The notes under the pieces were generated by a model. The model saw only the letters and a list, made by a program, of their open reading frames with translations, was not told the DNA's origin and made no database searches. A stretch of DNA of 64,000 nucleotides from an uncultured Anaerolineae bacterium (GTDB taxonomy: Bacteria; Chloroflexota; Anaerolineae; Anaerolineales; Villigracilaceae), in NCBI GenBank assembly GCA_903875215.1, contig CAIQVH010000016.1, forward strand, positions 186,001 through 250,000, given 5' to 3'. Made by a program: the position numbers and the translations under genes. Position 1 is the first letter of the stretch. Each line of letters begins with the position of its first letter. Below are positions 9,163 to 17,909 of the stretch, piece after piece.

Positions 9163-10611
9163 TTAAGATTCTTCGGCGGCGATAATTCTCTCGAACTCGC
9201 GCACAATTGCCGGGTCGAGCGGGTCGGGCTGGTGCGTTTCCACCAGTTTGCGGGCTTTTTCGCGCGCCCAATCACGCGGGCCGTCTTTTTTGGTTTCCCA
9301 CATGTTGTAGGGCCGCCGGTCGAGGTAATTGGGGACGAAAATCTCGCGCATGTGGGCGCGGGTATGCTTCTGGCTGAGGAAATTCCCGCCCGGCCCAACA
9401 GACTTGATCGTCTCGAGCGCGAGCGTTTCATCGTTGACTTCGATGCCTGCCAGGGTGCGCCGCACGATTTCGTAGATTTCACAATCCATCAGCATTTGCT
9501 CAAACGACCAGATGCGGCTGCCGTGCAGGAAGCCGACGCCCAGCAGCATATCGGAGACCACAATAGACGCCATGAAGGTGGAAAGGCTGTTTTCCAGCCC
9601 GGCCTGCCAGTTTGGCTCTTTGGCGCCGGTGGCAAAGGAACCCATCGAGATCGGGATGTTGTAAAAATCGGCCAGGATGCCATTGGCCGCGCCAAACAGG
9701 AAATCTTCGGGGCCGCCTCCCGTGTATGCGCCGGAGCGCAGATCGGAGGCGGTTTGCGCGGCGGCATAAAAGACCGGCGCGCCGGGAAAAGCCAGCTGAA
9801 TGAGCGCCGTCCCGGCGATCACTTCGGCGTTGCCCACCACGAGATTGCCCGCCAGCGTGGCCGGGCCGGTCGTCAGGCAGGCCGCCATCGTCATGAACCC
9901 GACTGGCAGGCCGGCTTCCGCGCCGATCAGGGCTGCATCGAGACTGCCGCCATCATGGCCGAGCGGCGGGGCGGTGCATTGCATCAGCGAAAGCACCGGT
10001 CGCTTGCGCAGGGCTTCCTTGCTCCCGGCCACCGCGGTTGCCATTTCCACGGCCGCTTTGGCTTCGGCCACGCTGTAAATGCTCTCGGTTTGGACGTGCT
10101 TGGTCGAATTGCGCCACACTGCGCCGAGTTCGTGCAGGCCGCGGGTGTGCGCCGGTTTATCCTGGGCCGATAAAGCCACCCAGTGGAAAGCCACCTGCTC
10201 GCTGGCATCTGCCACCCGCGCAATTTCCTCCACATCTTGCAGCTTCGACCGCCGCCGTTCACCGTTATACAGATCGATGATCTCTACGCCGCAGCCATCC
10301 GTCCCGACCCAGACATGCTTGCCATCCAGGGGCAGATCCTGCGCCTGGTTGCGAGCCGCCAGGCTGTAAGCGGGCGGAGCCTTCTTCAGCGCTGATTCAA
10401 TCAAATGAGCGGGCGCCTTCACAATTCCGGTTTTGGCATCCACCTGGGCCCCGCAAGAAGCCCAAATCTCCTGGGCGCGTTTCGAAGGGAAGCGGATGCC
10501 GGTCTGTTCGATCACTTCCAGCGTGGCTGCGTGCAGCCGCTGGATATCCTCGGGCGAAAACATGTTCAGGCTGAGCTTGGGGTTCTCAACCGCCTTGATC
10601 GTTCCTGCCAT
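9163..10611 (-). CDS. MttB-family corrinoid methyltransferase, copy 3
   Basis: The 482-residue product has the family N-terminus (DIQRLHAATLEVIEQTGIRF), a VWVGTDGCGVEIIDL stretch in the first third, the central GAPVFYAAAQTASDLRSGAYTGG region and the C-terminal QKHTRAHMREIFVPNYLDRRPY block. This last block resembles the one in copy 1 and in the pyrrolysine-free MtgB group. No amber codon is present. It is the first methyltransferase after the corrinoid protein gene: the TAG stop of that gene opens the TAGGAGG that serves as its Shine-Dalgarno, six bases before ATG 10611, so the two are translationally linked and this pair is probably the core enzyme/carrier couple. Confidence 0.9.
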   Translation of the reverse strand: MAGTIKAVENPKLSLNMFSPEDIQRLHAATLEVIEQTGIRFPSKRAQEIWASCGAQVDAKTGIVKAPAHLIESALKKAPPAYSLAARNQAQDLPLDGKHVWVGTDGCGVEIIDLYNGERRRSKLQDVEEIARVADASEQVAFHWVALSAQDKPAHTRGLHELGAVWRNSTKHVQTESIYSVAEAKAAVEMATAVAGSKEALRKRPVLSLMQCTAPPLGHDGGSLDAALIGAEAGLPVGFMTMAACLTTGPATLAGNLVVGNAEVIAGTALIQLAFPGAPVFYAAAQTASDLRSGAYTGGGPEDFLFGAANGILADFYNIPISMGSFATGAKEPNWQAGLENSLSTFMASIVVSDMLLGVGFLHGSRIWSFEQMLMDCEIYEIVRRTLAGIEVNDETLALETIKSVGPGGNFLSQKHTRAHMREIFVPNYLDRRPYNMWETKKDGPRDWAREKARKLVETHQPDPLDPAIVREFERIIAAEES

Positions 10612-10620
10612 ATTGGCCTC

Positions 10621-11271
10621 CTATGCTGCGCCCATCATAGTCTTGGCGATGACCACTGCTCCCACGGCATCTTCACTGTAACCGTCTGCGCCGATTTCCT
10701 TGGCCCAACTCTGCGTGACGGGAGCGCCGCCCACCATGACCTTCACCTGCCCACGCATGCCATTATCCTCGAGCGCCTCAATGACATCCTTTTGCCGCAC
10801 CATGGTGGTCGTCAGCAGGGCGCTGATGCCGATGATATCCGCCTTGACTTCGCGCGCTTTTTCAATGAAAGTCATAATCGGCACATCCACACCCATGTCA
10901 TAGACCTGGAAGCCGCTGGCCGAAAGCATCGTCGCCACCAGCGATTTGCCGATTTCATGGATATCGCCCTCGATGGTACCAATCACCACCCGGCCCAAAA
11001 TCTGCCGCTCGGTGCCACGCCGCGTGAATTCGGGCTCCAGCACAGCCACGGCGGCCTTCATCGCTTCACCGGCCACCACGAGTTCTGGCAGGAACATTTC
11101 ACCCAGCCCAAATTGTTCGCCGACGTAACTCACGCCGGGAACAAATCCCTGGTTAAGCACTTCAATCGGGTCAATCCCCAACTCAACAGCTTTCTGGGCC
11201 AGCTCTGCAGCCAGCTCGGGGTCGCCGTCTATGATGCTCTGGCGCATGGCGTCAAATAATTCTTTGGACAT
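10621..11271 (-). CDS. Methyltransferase corrinoid protein (MttC/MtgC type)
   Basis: This cytoplasmic cobalamin carrier (216 residues) accepts the methyl group from the methyltransferases and passes it on, usually to a tetrahydrofolate or CoM methyltransferase. It has the two-domain form: an N-terminal helical cap (residues 5-85) and a Rossmann-like B12 domain with the base-off motif D103-x-H105-x-x-G108, then S150-A-L and G181-G182 for the nucleotide loop. ATG 11271 is preceded by GGAGGAG at a suitable distance; a 14-residue upstream extension has no support. It is the promoter-proximal gene of the operon and the only corrinoid protein for three methyltransferases. No corrinoid activase (RamA) or MtgA-type partner lies in the window. 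Confidence 0.95.
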   Translation of the reverse strand: MSKELFDAMRQSIIDGDPELAAELAQKAVELGIDPIEVLNQGFVPGVSYVGEQFGLGEMFLPELVVAGEAMKAAVAVLEPEFTRRGTERQILGRVVIGTIEGDIHEIGKSLVATMLSASGFQVYDMGVDVPIMTFIEKAREVKADIIGISALLTTTMVRQKDVIEALEDNGMRGQVKVMVGGAPVTQSWAKEIGADGYSEDAVGAVVIAKTMMGAA

Positions 11272-11325
11272 AACTCCTCCGGTGATATTGTGTGATTTTT
11301 TTGAATGAAACACTGAATCAATAAA

Positions 11326-11354
11326 ATTTTAGCGCGATTCGTTGTTTGGGTCAA
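11326..11354 (-). promoter_or_regulatory. Promoter of the corrinoid protein/methyltransferase operon
   Basis: On the minus strand TTGACC (11349-11354) and TAAAAT (11326-11331) are separated by exactly 17 bases. A GTTG-N7-CAAC dyad (11341-11355) overlaps the -35 box and is a plausible site for the adjacent Lrp/AsnC regulator. Confidence 0.65.
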
Positions 11355-11378
11355 CAATCATGGAGTAATCCTTCAAAT

Positions 11379-11409
11379 ATGACATCCGTCACTACGAATA
11401 TCGTATAAT
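11379..11409 (+). promoter_or_regulatory. Promoter of the Lrp/AsnC regulator gene, with dyad over the -10 box
   Basis: TATAAT at 11404-11409 is preceded, 18-19 bases upstream, by a weak -35 (ATGACAT region). The dyad ACGA-ATA-TCGT (11394-11404) overlaps the start of the -10 box and could be an autoregulatory operator. Confidence 0.45.
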
Positions 11410-11441
11410 GTGCGGGATAATCCAATATCGCGAGGTTCCCC

Positions 11442-11897
11442 ATGGACGAACTTGACCGAAGAATTCTCCAACTATTGCAGGAAGATGGCCGCGCCCCGTT
11501 TACCCAGCTGGCCAAGAAAGTTGGCCTTTCTGAAACGGCTGTCCGCTTTCGCTATAAAAACCTGGTCGAGCAGGGCGTTGTTCGCACGGTTTCAATTGTT
11601 GACCCGTTTGCGCTCGATTTCCAGGCTCCGGCAGTGATTAACATTGATGTCGAGCCGGGAAAAATCGAATCTGTGGCGCGTCAGATCGCCGAAATGCCCG
11701 AAACTGCCTACCTGGTTGTAACCCTCGGCCCGTATGACTTGCTGGCCGAAGTCTACTGCCGCAACCTGAAACATCTCACCGAACTGGTCACGCACCGCAT
11801 CCAGGCTATCCCTGGTGTGCGCAGTACCGAAACATCGATGGTGGCCCAGGTTTACAAGCTCAGCTATCGCTGGTCGCCTTCGCAGGAGGAAAATTAA
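11442..11897 (+). CDS. Lrp/AsnC family transcriptional regulator
   Basis: The 151-residue protein has the two standard parts of the family: an N-terminal winged HTH (MDELDRRILQLLQEDGRAPFTQLAKKVGLSE..., about residues 1-55) and a C-terminal RAM effector/oligomerisation domain (about 65-145). Lrp/AsnC proteins sense amino acids or related small molecules. It is divergent from the corrinoid/methyltransferase operon with 170 bases between start codons, and it is followed by the peptide-type ABC importer, so it probably controls one or both. ATG 11442 is the first start of the frame and directly opens the conserved HTH. The ligand is unknown; a methylated amino acid is an attractive guess. Confidence 0.93.
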   Translation: MDELDRRILQLLQEDGRAPFTQLAKKVGLSETAVRFRYKNLVEQGVVRTVSIVDPFALDFQAPAVINIDVEPGKIESVARQIAEMPETAYLVVTLGPYDLLAEVYCRNLKHLTELVTHRIQAIPGVRSTETSMVAQVYKLSYRWSPSQEEN

Positions 11898-11942
11898 GCG
11901 CGGAGAATTATGGAAATTCCGCAGGAATTTTCAGGCTTATGG

Positions 11943-11970
11943 TTGCATAACTTCAAAACATTGCTATACT
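11943..11970 (+). promoter_or_regulatory. Promoter of the ABC importer operon
   Basis: TTGCAT (11943-11948) and TATACT (11965-11970) are separated by 16 bases. It leaves a leader of almost 200 bases before the substrate-binding protein gene. Confidence 0.5.
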
Positions 11971-11976
11971 AAGGGT

Positions 11977-12170
11977 GTAATGCATACTCAAAGTTGTGTT
12001 CTTTCATCCTTTCTCTGGAGCCGATCGCCCTCTTTCCTCGCCTGCCGCGGATTAGGGGCATTTTTTTTATCCAAATCAGATTCCTGCAGGAGGTATTCCA
12101 AAAACCGACCACCTTTTTCCCACGATGTCCGTAATCTGATTGATATAAGACCAAATTCAGGAGGAGTATT
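11977..12170 (+). promoter_or_regulatory. Long 5' leader of the substrate-binding protein mRNA
   Basis: The predicted leader of about 190 bases contains a 9-bp inverted repeat, AATCAGATT (12074-12082) with AATCTGATT (12133-12141), and a decoy Shine-Dalgarno-like GCAGGAGG between them. A T8 tract at 12061-12068 follows a weak GC-rich stem. The true Shine-Dalgarno AGGAGG (12159-12164) lies six bases before ATG 12171. No known riboswitch class was recognised. Confidence 0.3.
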
Positions 12171-13799
12171 ATGAACAAGCTGCGTACGCTGGTTCCGCTG
12201 TTTGTGGTTATTATGCTGGTGTTGAGCGCCTGCGGCTCAGGTGCCTCGGCCCCGGCCACGCAACCCAAGGTTGCCACGCTGATTTTCACCCAGGAGCCGG
12301 ATTCTATGAATCCGCTCTACACCAATATGTATTTTTCCACCATTCTGCACCCGCTCTGGGATGTAGAAGCCTGGCAGTTTGATGATCAGAATGCTCCGCA
12401 TCCGGTGCTCGTGAAGGAAATGCCCAGCGCCGAAAATGGCGGCATCTCAACCGATGGGAAAGTCATCACCCTGCATCTCAAAGATGGGCTGACCTGGTCA
12501 GACGGCGAACCGCTCACCTCCGCCGATTTCAAGTTCACCTGGCAGATGGCCATGGAGCCGAAGAATGCGGTGGCGACCACCTACCCGTATGATGCGATCG
12601 CCTCGATCGATACCCCCGATGCCCAGACCGTGGTCGTGAACTTTGCCGAACCCTTTGCCCCCTGGCTGCTGCTCTTCAAAGGGCTGATTCCCGAGCATAT
12701 CTTGAAACCGGTCTTCGAGAAGGACGGCACGCTCGACAATGCCGAATGGAACAAGAACCCAACGGTTGGCGTTGGCCCCTACGTGCTTAAAGAATGGCAG
12801 TCTGGTTCGCATCTGCTTTTCGTCCGTAATGATAAATATGCAGGCGAAAAAGCCGTCATCGAGCAGATCTTTGTCCGGATTGTGCCGGATGACGCCTCCC
12901 AGGTGGCGGCGCTCAAAGCTGGTGATGGCGACCTGGGAATTTTCATTGCCTATCCTGATATTCCCGCCCTGGAAGAAGCCGGCGTGACCATGATCACGGC
13001 ACCCTCCGGCTACAGCGAAGGCTGGTTCTTTAACCTGGGTGATAAGGGCCATCCCGCCCTGAAGGATGTGAAAGTTCGTCAGGCCCTGGCTTATGCCATC
13101 GACCGGGAAAAGATCACCAAAGATTTGCTGCTCGGAAAAACCAAACCCGGCGCATCGCTGTGGGACAATTCCATTTATGTCGATCCCAGCCTGAAGCCCT
13201 ATGCCTTTGACCCCGAAAAGGCCAAGCAATATCTCGACGAGGCCGGCTGGGTGGTGGGCGCCGACGGCATCCGCGAAAAGGATGGCGTCAAGTTAAAATT
13301 GCGCTACGGCACAACCACCAAGGAAGTCCGCCAGAGCACCCAGGCTGTCATTCAACAAATGCTGGAACAGGTCGGCGTCAAGATTGATCTGCTGAACTAC
13401 GATTCCGACATCTTCTTCGCCAGCTATGGCGATAAAGGCCCCACCTACACTGGCGAATTGGACATCTACGAATGGTCAGATGCGCCGCTCTTTCCCGATC
13501 CCGATATCAGCTACTGGCGTTGTGACCAAATTCCCAGCGACGAAGCTCCCCAGGGAACGAATGCTGAATTCCTGTGCGATCAAGAGTTGGATGGATTGTT
13601 CCAGCAGCAGGCCACGCAGGTTGATTTGAATCAGCGGGTGGATACCTTCCAAAAAATTTCTAAACTGATGTTTGACCAGGTCTACTGGCTGAGCATCTGG
13701 CAGGATCCCGATATCTGGGCGGTGGGCAAGCGTCTGGCGAATGTGAAAATCTCAGGCATTACACCTCTCTACAACATTTCCCAGTGGGATTTGAAGTAG
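12171..13799 (+). CDS. ABC transporter substrate-binding lipoprotein, peptide/nickel family (SBP_bac_5)
   Basis: This is the extracytoplasmic receptor of a Dpp/Opp-type importer. The 542-residue precursor has a lipoprotein signal peptide with lipobox L18-S-A-C21 and then the family-5 solute-binding fold: TLIFTQEPDSMNPLY near the start, the HLKDGLTWSDGEPLTSADFKFTWQ signature region at about residue 100, and RQALAYAIDREKI in the second lobe. Family members bind peptides, glycosides, nickel chelates or other organic ions, so substrate is open; its position next to the methyltransferase operon makes a methylated amine or amino acid betaine possible. A strong AGGAGG precedes the ATG. A 15-bp hairpin follows the gene. 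Confidence 0.93.
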   Translation: MNKLRTLVPLFVVIMLVLSACGSGASAPATQPKVATLIFTQEPDSMNPLYTNMYFSTILHPLWDVEAWQFDDQNAPHPVLVKEMPSAENGGISTDGKVITLHLKDGLTWSDGEPLTSADFKFTWQMAMEPKNAVATTYPYDAIASIDTPDAQTVVVNFAEPFAPWLLLFKGLIPEHILKPVFEKDGTLDNAEWNKNPTVGVGPYVLKEWQSGSHLLFVRNDKYAGEKAVIEQIFVRIVPDDASQVAALKAGDGDLGIFIAYPDIPALEEAGVTMITAPSGYSEGWFFNLGDKGHPALKDVKVRQALAYAIDREKITKDLLLGKTKPGASLWDNSIYVDPSLKPYAFDPEKAKQYLDEAGWVVGADGIREKDGVKLKLRYGTTTKEVRQSTQAVIQQMLEQVGVKIDLLNYDSDIFFASYGDKGPTYTGELDIYEWSDAPLFPDPDISYWRCDQIPSDEAPQGTNAEFLCDQELDGLFQQQATQVDLNQRVDTFQKISKLMFDQVYWLSIWQDPDIWAVGKRLANVKISGITPLYNISQWDLK

Positions 13800-13822
13800 A
13801 GTCAATCGTGCGGTAAGAAAAG

Positions 13823-13855
13823 GGAGATTGCAGGCCGGCCCGGCCTGCAATCTCC
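13823..13855 (+). promoter_or_regulatory. Intercistronic stem-loop between binding protein and permease genes
   Basis: A perfect 15-bp stem (GGAGATTGCAGGCCG at 13823-13837 with its complement at 13841-13855) has a 3-base loop and no T run. Such a hairpin after a binding-protein gene typically stabilises the upstream mRNA or causes partial termination, giving more binding protein than permease. Confidence 0.75.
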
Positions 13856-13874
13856 TCTGTCTGGTCGAGGTATT

Positions 13875-14906
13875 ATGGCCCGTTACATTCTCAGACGTAT
13901 TTTGCAAGGCATCCCCCTGATTTTTATCGTCAGCCTGGTCTTATTTGTCCTGATGCAAAACATGGGCGACCCGCTGGCGACCATGGGCGGGCGCTCTGTG
14001 ACTCGCAAGGAAGATCGGGAGCGTCTGGCGCGCCAGATGGGATTGGATCAACCCGTCATCGTCCAGTACCTTTTCTGGTTGGCGGGCAATGATTGGAGCA
14101 AAGTGGATTTCGATGGAGATGGCCTGGCCGAAAGTTACGGCACGCGCCGGGGCGTTTTGCGCGGCGACTTTGGATATTCCCTCGTCGCCCGGCAGCCGGC
14201 CATGGAAGTCATCGCCAGCCGCATTCCGAATACGCTGATCTTGATGCTGACTTCCGAGTTCATCGTCATCGTGGGTGCTCTGCTGATTGGCGTCTATTCC
14301 GCGCTGAAACAATACTCCTTGCTCGACAACCTGGTCACCACTTTTTCCTTTGTCGGCTACTCCATGCCGATCTTCTTCCTCGCTCTTAGCCTGATGTACA
14401 TTTTCGCGGTCAATTTCAAACGCTGGGGGCTGCCGTACCTGCCCACGGTAGGCATGTACGATCCTCGCGTGGGCAGTACGCCGGGCCAGGTGCTTCTGCA
14501 CATGATCTTGCCGGTCGCGGCCATTGCGGTCAACAGCTTTTCTGCTTACAGCCGCTACATCCGCAGCACCATGCTCGAAGCGCTGAACCAGGACTATGTT
14601 CGCACGGCCCGTTCGAAGGGCCTGCCCCGGCGCGAGATCATCTTTATCCATGCCCTCAAAAATGCATCCCTGCCGATTGTCACCATCGTCGGTCTCGACC
14701 TGCCCTTCCTGCTGGGCGGCGCGCTGGTGACTGAACGCATCTTTGCCTGGCCGGGCATGGGCCGCCTGTTCATTGACCACGTCTCGCGCGGCGATACCCC
14801 GGTGGTGATGGGCATCCTGATGTTGATCGCTGTCTCGGTCGTCTTCTTCCAAATTCTGACCGATATCGTCTACGCCTGGCTCGATCCACGAATTCGTTAC
14901 GACTAG
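13875..14906 (+). CDS. ABC transporter permease, DppB/OppB type
   Basis: The 343-residue membrane protein starts MARYILRRILQGIPLIFIVSLVLFVL, the standard first helix of DppB-like permeases, followed by a periplasmic loop (residues 35-100) and five more helices. The ATPase-contact EAA loop is visible as ALNQDYVRTARSKGLPRREIIFIHALKNA (about residues 235-263). The C-terminal TERIFAWPGMGRL region is also characteristic. It lies 75 bases after the binding-protein gene, beyond the stem-loop, and 9 bases before the DppC-type gene, so the permease and ATPase genes form one tightly packed unit. Confidence 0.95.
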   Translation: MARYILRRILQGIPLIFIVSLVLFVLMQNMGDPLATMGGRSVTRKEDRERLARQMGLDQPVIVQYLFWLAGNDWSKVDFDGDGLAESYGTRRGVLRGDFGYSLVARQPAMEVIASRIPNTLILMLTSEFIVIVGALLIGVYSALKQYSLLDNLVTTFSFVGYSMPIFFLALSLMYIFAVNFKRWGLPYLPTVGMYDPRVGSTPGQVLLHMILPVAAIAVNSFSAYSRYIRSTMLEALNQDYVRTARSKGLPRREIIFIHALKNASLPIVTIVGLDLPFLLGGALVTERIFAWPGMGRLFIDHVSRGDTPVVMGILMLIAVSVVFFQILTDIVYAWLDPRIRYD

Positions 14907-14915
14907 AGCATCGCC

Positions 14916-15875
14916 ATGACAGAGACCTCCCCTGCTCCTGTTTCAAACATCGCAGCCTTGCCTCTCGACCAGTTGGATGCACCGCCCCTGACGCTTGGCC
15001 GCCTGGCCTGGCTGCGCTTTCGCCGCCACAAAATGGCCCTGGCGGGCATGGCCCTTCTCGGCCTGCTGATCCTGTACTGCGTCGGCGGCGGTTTCGTTTT
15101 CAGCGAGAAATACGCCAACTACAACGACACCAGCCTGGCACTCCAGCCGCCCTCCGCCGCGCATTGGTTCGGCACCGATACCATTGGCCGCGACATCCTG
15201 GCGCGCACGATCTATGGCGGGCAGATTTCCCTGCTGATTGGTCTGACTGCCGTCATTCTTGAAGTTTCCGCCGGCATCGTGGTCGGCGCGCTGGCCGGGT
15301 ATTTCGGCGGCTGGGTGGATAACCTGCTGATGCGCTTTACCGAAGCCATTCTCATCATTCCCCAAATTTTCCTACTGTTGGTCATGGCCAAGTTTTTCGC
15401 TGGCGATATCCCCGATATTAACTTTCTCGGGCGCGAGTTCAGCGGCAGTGTGATCGTCATCGTCGTGATTATCGGGCTGACCTCCTGGCCCTACCTGGCC
15501 CGCATTGTGCGCGCCGAGTTTCTCTCGCTCAAAGAAAGCGAGTTCATCCTGGCCGCCCGCGCCACCGGAACTTCCACCCCCGAGATTATTTTCCTGCACA
15601 TCCTGCCCAACTGCATTGCTCCGATCGTGGTCTCTGCCACCCTGGGCGTGGCCAACGCGATTACGCTGGAAGCCTACATCAGCTTCCTCGGCCTGGGTGT
15701 GCGCCCGCCGACAGCTACCTGGGGCAACATGCTTGAAGGCGCTTACAACTACATCGAGTCAGCCTATTGGATGTGGCTGTTCCCTGGCCTGCTGATTCTG
15801 TTCATTGTCCTGGCCATCAATTTTGTGGGCGACGGCCTGCGGGACGCGCTTGACCCGCGCAGTCGGGCGGTTTGA
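14916..15875 (+). CDS. ABC transporter permease, DppC/OppC type
   Basis: The 319-residue protein has the OppC-type N-terminal extension (LRFRRHKMALAGMALLGLLIL, first helix), then the HWFGTDTIGRDILARTIYGGQISLLIG motif that opens the transport domain. The EAA loop is LSLKESEFILAARATGTSTPEIIFLHILPN (about residues 202-231), and the protein ends GDGLRDALDPRSRAV, as expected for the family. It forms a heterodimeric channel with the preceding permease. Its stop is 7 bases before the next ATG. Confidence 0.95.
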   Translation: MTETSPAPVSNIAALPLDQLDAPPLTLGRLAWLRFRRHKMALAGMALLGLLILYCVGGGFVFSEKYANYNDTSLALQPPSAAHWFGTDTIGRDILARTIYGGQISLLIGLTAVILEVSAGIVVGALAGYFGGWVDNLLMRFTEAILIIPQIFLLLVMAKFFAGDIPDINFLGREFSGSVIVIVVIIGLTSWPYLARIVRAEFLSLKESEFILAARATGTSTPEIIFLHILPNCIAPIVVSATLGVANAITLEAYISFLGLGVRPPTATWGNMLEGAYNYIESAYWMWLFPGLLILFIVLAINFVGDGLRDALDPRSRAV

Positions 15876-15882
15876 GGTGCCT

Positions 15883-16902
15883 ATGACCAATCTTCTGCTC
15901 GAAGTGCGTGATTTGAAAACCCGCTTCCATACCCCTGAAGGGACGGTCTACGCGGTGAATGGCATTTCCTTTAACTTACCGCAGGGCAGCGCCCTGGCGG
16001 TGGTGGGCGAAAGCGGCTGCGGCAAGTCGGTGACGATGATGTCGATTTTGCGGCTGATTCCCATCCCGCCCGGTCAAATTGTCAGCGGCGAAGCGCTTTA
16101 CGTGGGTCAGGATCTGCTCAAGCTCAGCGAAAACGAGATGGAGGCCAATATCCGCGGCAAGGCCATCGCCATGATTTTCCAGGACCCGATGACCTCGCTC
16201 AACCCGGTGCTGACGATTGGCCGTCAGCTGACCGAGCCGCTGCGAATTCATCTTGGGCTGGATCACAATCAGGCGCAGAGGCGCGCCATCCAGCTGCTGG
16301 AAATGGTCGGTATTTCGGGTGGCGCGAACCGGCTGGAGAGTTATCCCCACCAGTTTTCGGGCGGCATGCGTCAGCGTGTGATGATTGCCATGGCACTGGC
16401 TGCCAATCCCAGTCTTCTGATCGCTGATGAACCCACCACAGCGCTGGATGTCACCATCCAGGCGCAGATTATTGAACTGGTGGAGCGTCTGCGTCGTGAG
16501 ATTGGTCTGACGATTATCTGGATCACGCACGATCTGGGCGTGGTGGCCGGGATGGCGGAGCGCGTCATCGTGATGTACGCCGGCTACATTGTGGAAGAAG
16601 CGGATGTGGATGCGCTCTATGAAATGCCCTGCCACCCCTATACACAGGCCTTGCTGGCGGCTCTGCCGCGCGCAGACCGCCGCCGCGACCGGCGCCTGAA
16701 ATCCATTCCGGGTGCGCCGCCCAATTTGCTGGTGGAGCCGAAAGGCTGCCCCTTTGCTCCGCGCTGTGAGCACGTCCGCGAGCGCTGCCGCCTCGAAAAC
16801 CCCACCCTGACGACCGTTTCCAGCTCCGCTGCGCTGCGGGGACTTTCTGGCGATCATCGTGTCGCCTGCTGGGTCGATCTTGCCACCGGAGCCATGCGAT
16901 GA
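15883..16902 (+). CDS. ABC transporter ATPase, DppD/OppD type
   Basis: The 339-residue ATPase energises the importer. Walker A is G42-ESGCGKS, the signature is FSGGMRQRV, Walker B is [12 protein letters not shown], followed by the H-loop in WITHDLGV. The C-terminal extension with [14 protein letters not shown] is the oligopeptide-ABC C-terminal domain, which can hold an iron-sulfur cluster in family members. ATG 15883 is preferred: the longer in-frame start at 15805 would overlap most of the DppC C-terminus and add non-homologous residues. The stop overlaps the start of the next gene (ATGA). Confidence 0.95.
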   Translation: MTNLLLEVRDLKTRFHTPEGTVYAVNGISFNLPQGSALAVVGESGCGKSVTMMSILRLIPIPPGQIVSGEALYVGQDLLKLSENEMEANIRGKAIAMIFQDPMTSLNPVLTIGRQLTEPLRIHLGLDHNQAQRRAIQLLEMVGISGGANRLESYPHQFSGGMRQRVMIAMALAANPSLLIADEPTTALDVTIQAQIIELVERLRREIGLTIIWITHDLGVVAGMAERVIVMYAGYIVEEADVDALYEMPCHPYTQALLAALPRADRRRDRRLKSIPGAPPNLLVEPKGCPFAPRCEHVRERCRLENPTLTTVSSSAALRGLSGDHRVACWVDLATGAMR

Positions 16903-17891
16903 CCCCCCTCGATTCCCAACCCCTTGTCCAGGTCAAGAATCTGACCAAGCATTTCCCCGTTCTGCGTGGGTTGGTGCTGCAACGTCAGGTCGGTTTGGTG
17001 CGCGCCGTGGATGGGATTTCCTTCGACATTCAGCGCGGCGAGACTCTCGGGCTGGTGGGCGAAAGCGGTTGCGGAAAAACCACCGCCGGGCGTACGCTGC
17101 TTGGGCTATACCCGCCAACCAGCGGCGAGGTGCTGATCGATGGACAGGACATGCGGCACACCCGCGGCCCGGAGCTGATGGCCTTGCGCCGCAAAGCTCA
17201 GATCATCTTCCAGGATCCATACGCCTCGCTCAACCCGCGCTGGACGGTGAATTCGATCATTGCCGAGCCGCTGCGTGTTCACCGCTTGCTCCCCACCGAA
17301 AAAGAGCGCGTGGAACGGGTTAAGGAACTGCTCCGGCTGGTGGGATTAAGCCCCACGCACTTGAACCGCTTTCCGCACGAATTCTCCGGCGGACAGCGCC
17401 AGCGCATTGGCGTGGCGCGTGCCCTGGCTTCGAATCCGCTCTTTATCGTTTGCGATGAACCCATTTCCGCGCTGGATGTGTCCATCCAGGCCCAGGTTGT
17501 CAACCTGCTTGAGGAGTTGCAGGATCAATTCGAGTTGACTTACCTTTTTATCGCCCATGATTTGAGCATGGTGCGCCATATCTGCGACCGGGTGGCGGTG
17601 ATGTATCTGGGCCTGATTGTGGAATTGGCGGAACGGAACGAGCTGTACGAGAATCCGCTTCACCCGTATACTGCCGCGCTGCTCTCGGCGGTACCGATTC
17701 CGGACCCGAAGCAGGAACGCGCCCGACAGCGGATTCTCTTGAAGGGAGAGATTCCCAGCCCGCTTAACCCGCCTTCCGGCTGCCGCTTTCATCCGCGCTG
17801 CCCGCTGGCCAAAGCGCATTGCGCCGAGACGACCCCGGCCTGGCGTGAGATTTCGCCCGGGCATTGGGTGGCCTGTCACGAAGTGGCCTGA
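16899..17891 (+). CDS. ABC transporter ATPase, DppF/OppF type
   Basis: This 330-residue second ATPase completes the importer. It has Walker [10 protein letters not shown] (about residue 53), signature [15 protein letters not shown], Walker [14 protein letters not shown]-loop in FIAHDLSMV, and the C-terminal [14 protein letters not shown] motif. An insertion near the N-terminus ([19 protein letters not shown]) is typical of OppF/DppF. Translation is coupled to the preceding gene by an ATGA overlap. A strong bidirectional terminator follows at once. Confidence 0.95.
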   Translation: MTPLDSQPLVQVKNLTKHFPVLRGLVLQRQVGLVRAVDGISFDIQRGETLGLVGESGCGKTTAGRTLLGLYPPTSGEVLIDGQDMRHTRGPELMALRRKAQIIFQDPYASLNPRWTVNSIIAEPLRVHRLLPTEKERVERVKELLRLVGLSPTHLNRFPHEFSGGQRQRIGVARALASNPLFIVCDEPISALDVSIQAQVVNLLEELQDQFELTYLFIAHDLSMVRHICDRVAVMYLGLIVELAERNELYENPLHPYTAALLSAVPIPDPKQERARQRILLKGEIPSPLNPPSGCRFHPRCPLAKAHCAETTPAWREISPGHWVACHEVA

Positions 17892-17909
17892 TGGTGTGTG
17901 GAAGGAAAA

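Noticed and set aside
9154-10173. Plus-strand open frame of 339 codons opposite methyltransferase copy 3
   Set aside because: Antisense shadow; no start signal and no recognisable domain, while the minus strand carries a full MttB-family protein.
6054-10611. Pyrrolysine-containing methyltransferases
   Set aside because: All three MttB-family frames run to full length without an in-frame TAG, so no amber-encoded pyrrolysine is needed.
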